Shown here: positions 14,951 through 15,060 of the stretch, piece by piece
How positions within the stretch are numbered: the first letter of the stretch is position 1
Layout: the number at the start of each line of letters is the position of its first letter
DNA from: Clostridia bacterium
GTDB lineage: Bacteria; Bacillota; Clostridia; Oscillospirales; CAG-272
NCBI GenBank assembly: GCA_900768535.1
Contig: CAAGDE010000039.1
Span: 1 to 15,060 of the forward strand
Length of the DNA: 15,060 bases
Direction of reading: 5' to 3'
Translations under genes and position numbers: made by a program
The notes under the pieces: model-generated
What the model was told of the DNA's origin: nothing
Database searches by the model: none
Seen by the model: the letters and a program-made list of their open reading frames with translations, nothing else

Positions 14951-15060
14951 TGAACTGCCCCAAATTGTACGGACAATACGAAAAAAGCCCCCTGTGGTAG
15001 AAGATATTAAATTTTAAGCAACGAACTGGCATCGCTTTTCAAGAGGTGTCAGTTTTGTTT
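14951..15060 (+). mobile_element. Possible left end of an IS3-family-like insertion sequence, cut by the window edge
   Basis: From 14951 the sequence TGAACTGCCCCAAATTG, then TACGGACAATACG, resembles terminal inverted repeats of IS3-family (IS150-type) elements, which often read TGxACTGxCCCC...GACA. Base composition becomes AT-rich compared with the genes before it. No transposase reading frame is visible before the window ends, so this rests only on the terminal pattern. Confidence 0.28.
15024..15060 (+). terminator. Hairpin with T tract at the window end
   Basis: AACTGGCATC (15024-15033) pairs with GGTGTCAGTT (15045-15054), using two G-U pairs, over an 11-base loop and is followed by TTGTTT. 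It could terminate the upstream operon or lie inside a mobile element. The stretch from the last gene (14909) to here contains only a short GCAC/GTGC hairpin besides the possible IS end. Confidence 0.5.

Noticed and set aside
1..15060. CRISPR array, tRNA or rRNA genes
   Set aside because: No regularly spaced direct repeats, tRNA cloverleaf or rRNA gene could be found; the only rRNA-like match is the 11-base word in the antiporter leader.

Overview
The window looks like chromosomal DNA from a Gram-positive, GC-rich member of the Clostridia, probably a gut-associated Oscillospirales-type bacterium. The reasons are strong AGGAGG-type ribosome binding sites, near-consensus sigma-A promoters with 17-base spacers, two lipoproteins with Gram-positive-style lipoboxes, and large secreted repeat proteins. 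The assignment is inferred from style; no rRNA or tRNA gene is present to confirm it.

Layout. Positions 1-470 are non-coding and full of short hairpins that look like decayed dispersed repeats. Two monocistronic housekeeping-type genes follow on the + strand, each with its own strong promoter and terminator: a membrane-anchored cyclophilin-type peptidyl-prolyl isomerase (541-1320) and a CPA2-type cation/proton antiporter (1585-3039) with a structured leader. From 3209 to 14908 there is what I read as one glycan-related locus. It has a surface lipoprotein (3209-5167, minus) and a divergently transcribed cytoplasmic paralogue (5538-7154, plus), both divergent GH13 alpha-amylase-fold proteins. 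Next comes an AraC-family regulator (7340-8215, minus). Divergent from it is a four-gene operon: a solute-binding lipoprotein (8430-9929), a beta-helix/SGNH esterase fusion with a C-terminal anchor (9931-12873), a 41-residue acidic peptide (12870-12995), and a second secreted beta-helix-type protein (13010-14908). A roughly 226-base inverted-repeat element (7111-7336) separates the convergent GH13 and araC genes. The last ~110 bases may be the start of an insertion sequence.

How the parts may work together (inference). The lipoprotein GH13 and the anchored SGNH protein would act on a polysaccharide outside the cell, the esterase removing acyl groups. The solute-binding protein would capture the products, and the cytoplasmic GH13 paralogue would finish the breakdown. 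The AraC protein has a cupin-like N-terminal sensor half and sits between two promoters that share the same upstream words at nearly the same spacing, so it is the natural candidate to control both. No permease or ATPase gene is in the window.

The most unusual items are the tiny ORF tightly embedded between two paralogous beta-helix proteins, the inverted-repeat element whose two arms differ by base-pair-preserving changes, and the paired GH13 proteins with altered active-site motifs, including a CDC/CVSC cysteine arrangement around the catalytic aspartates of the lipoprotein.
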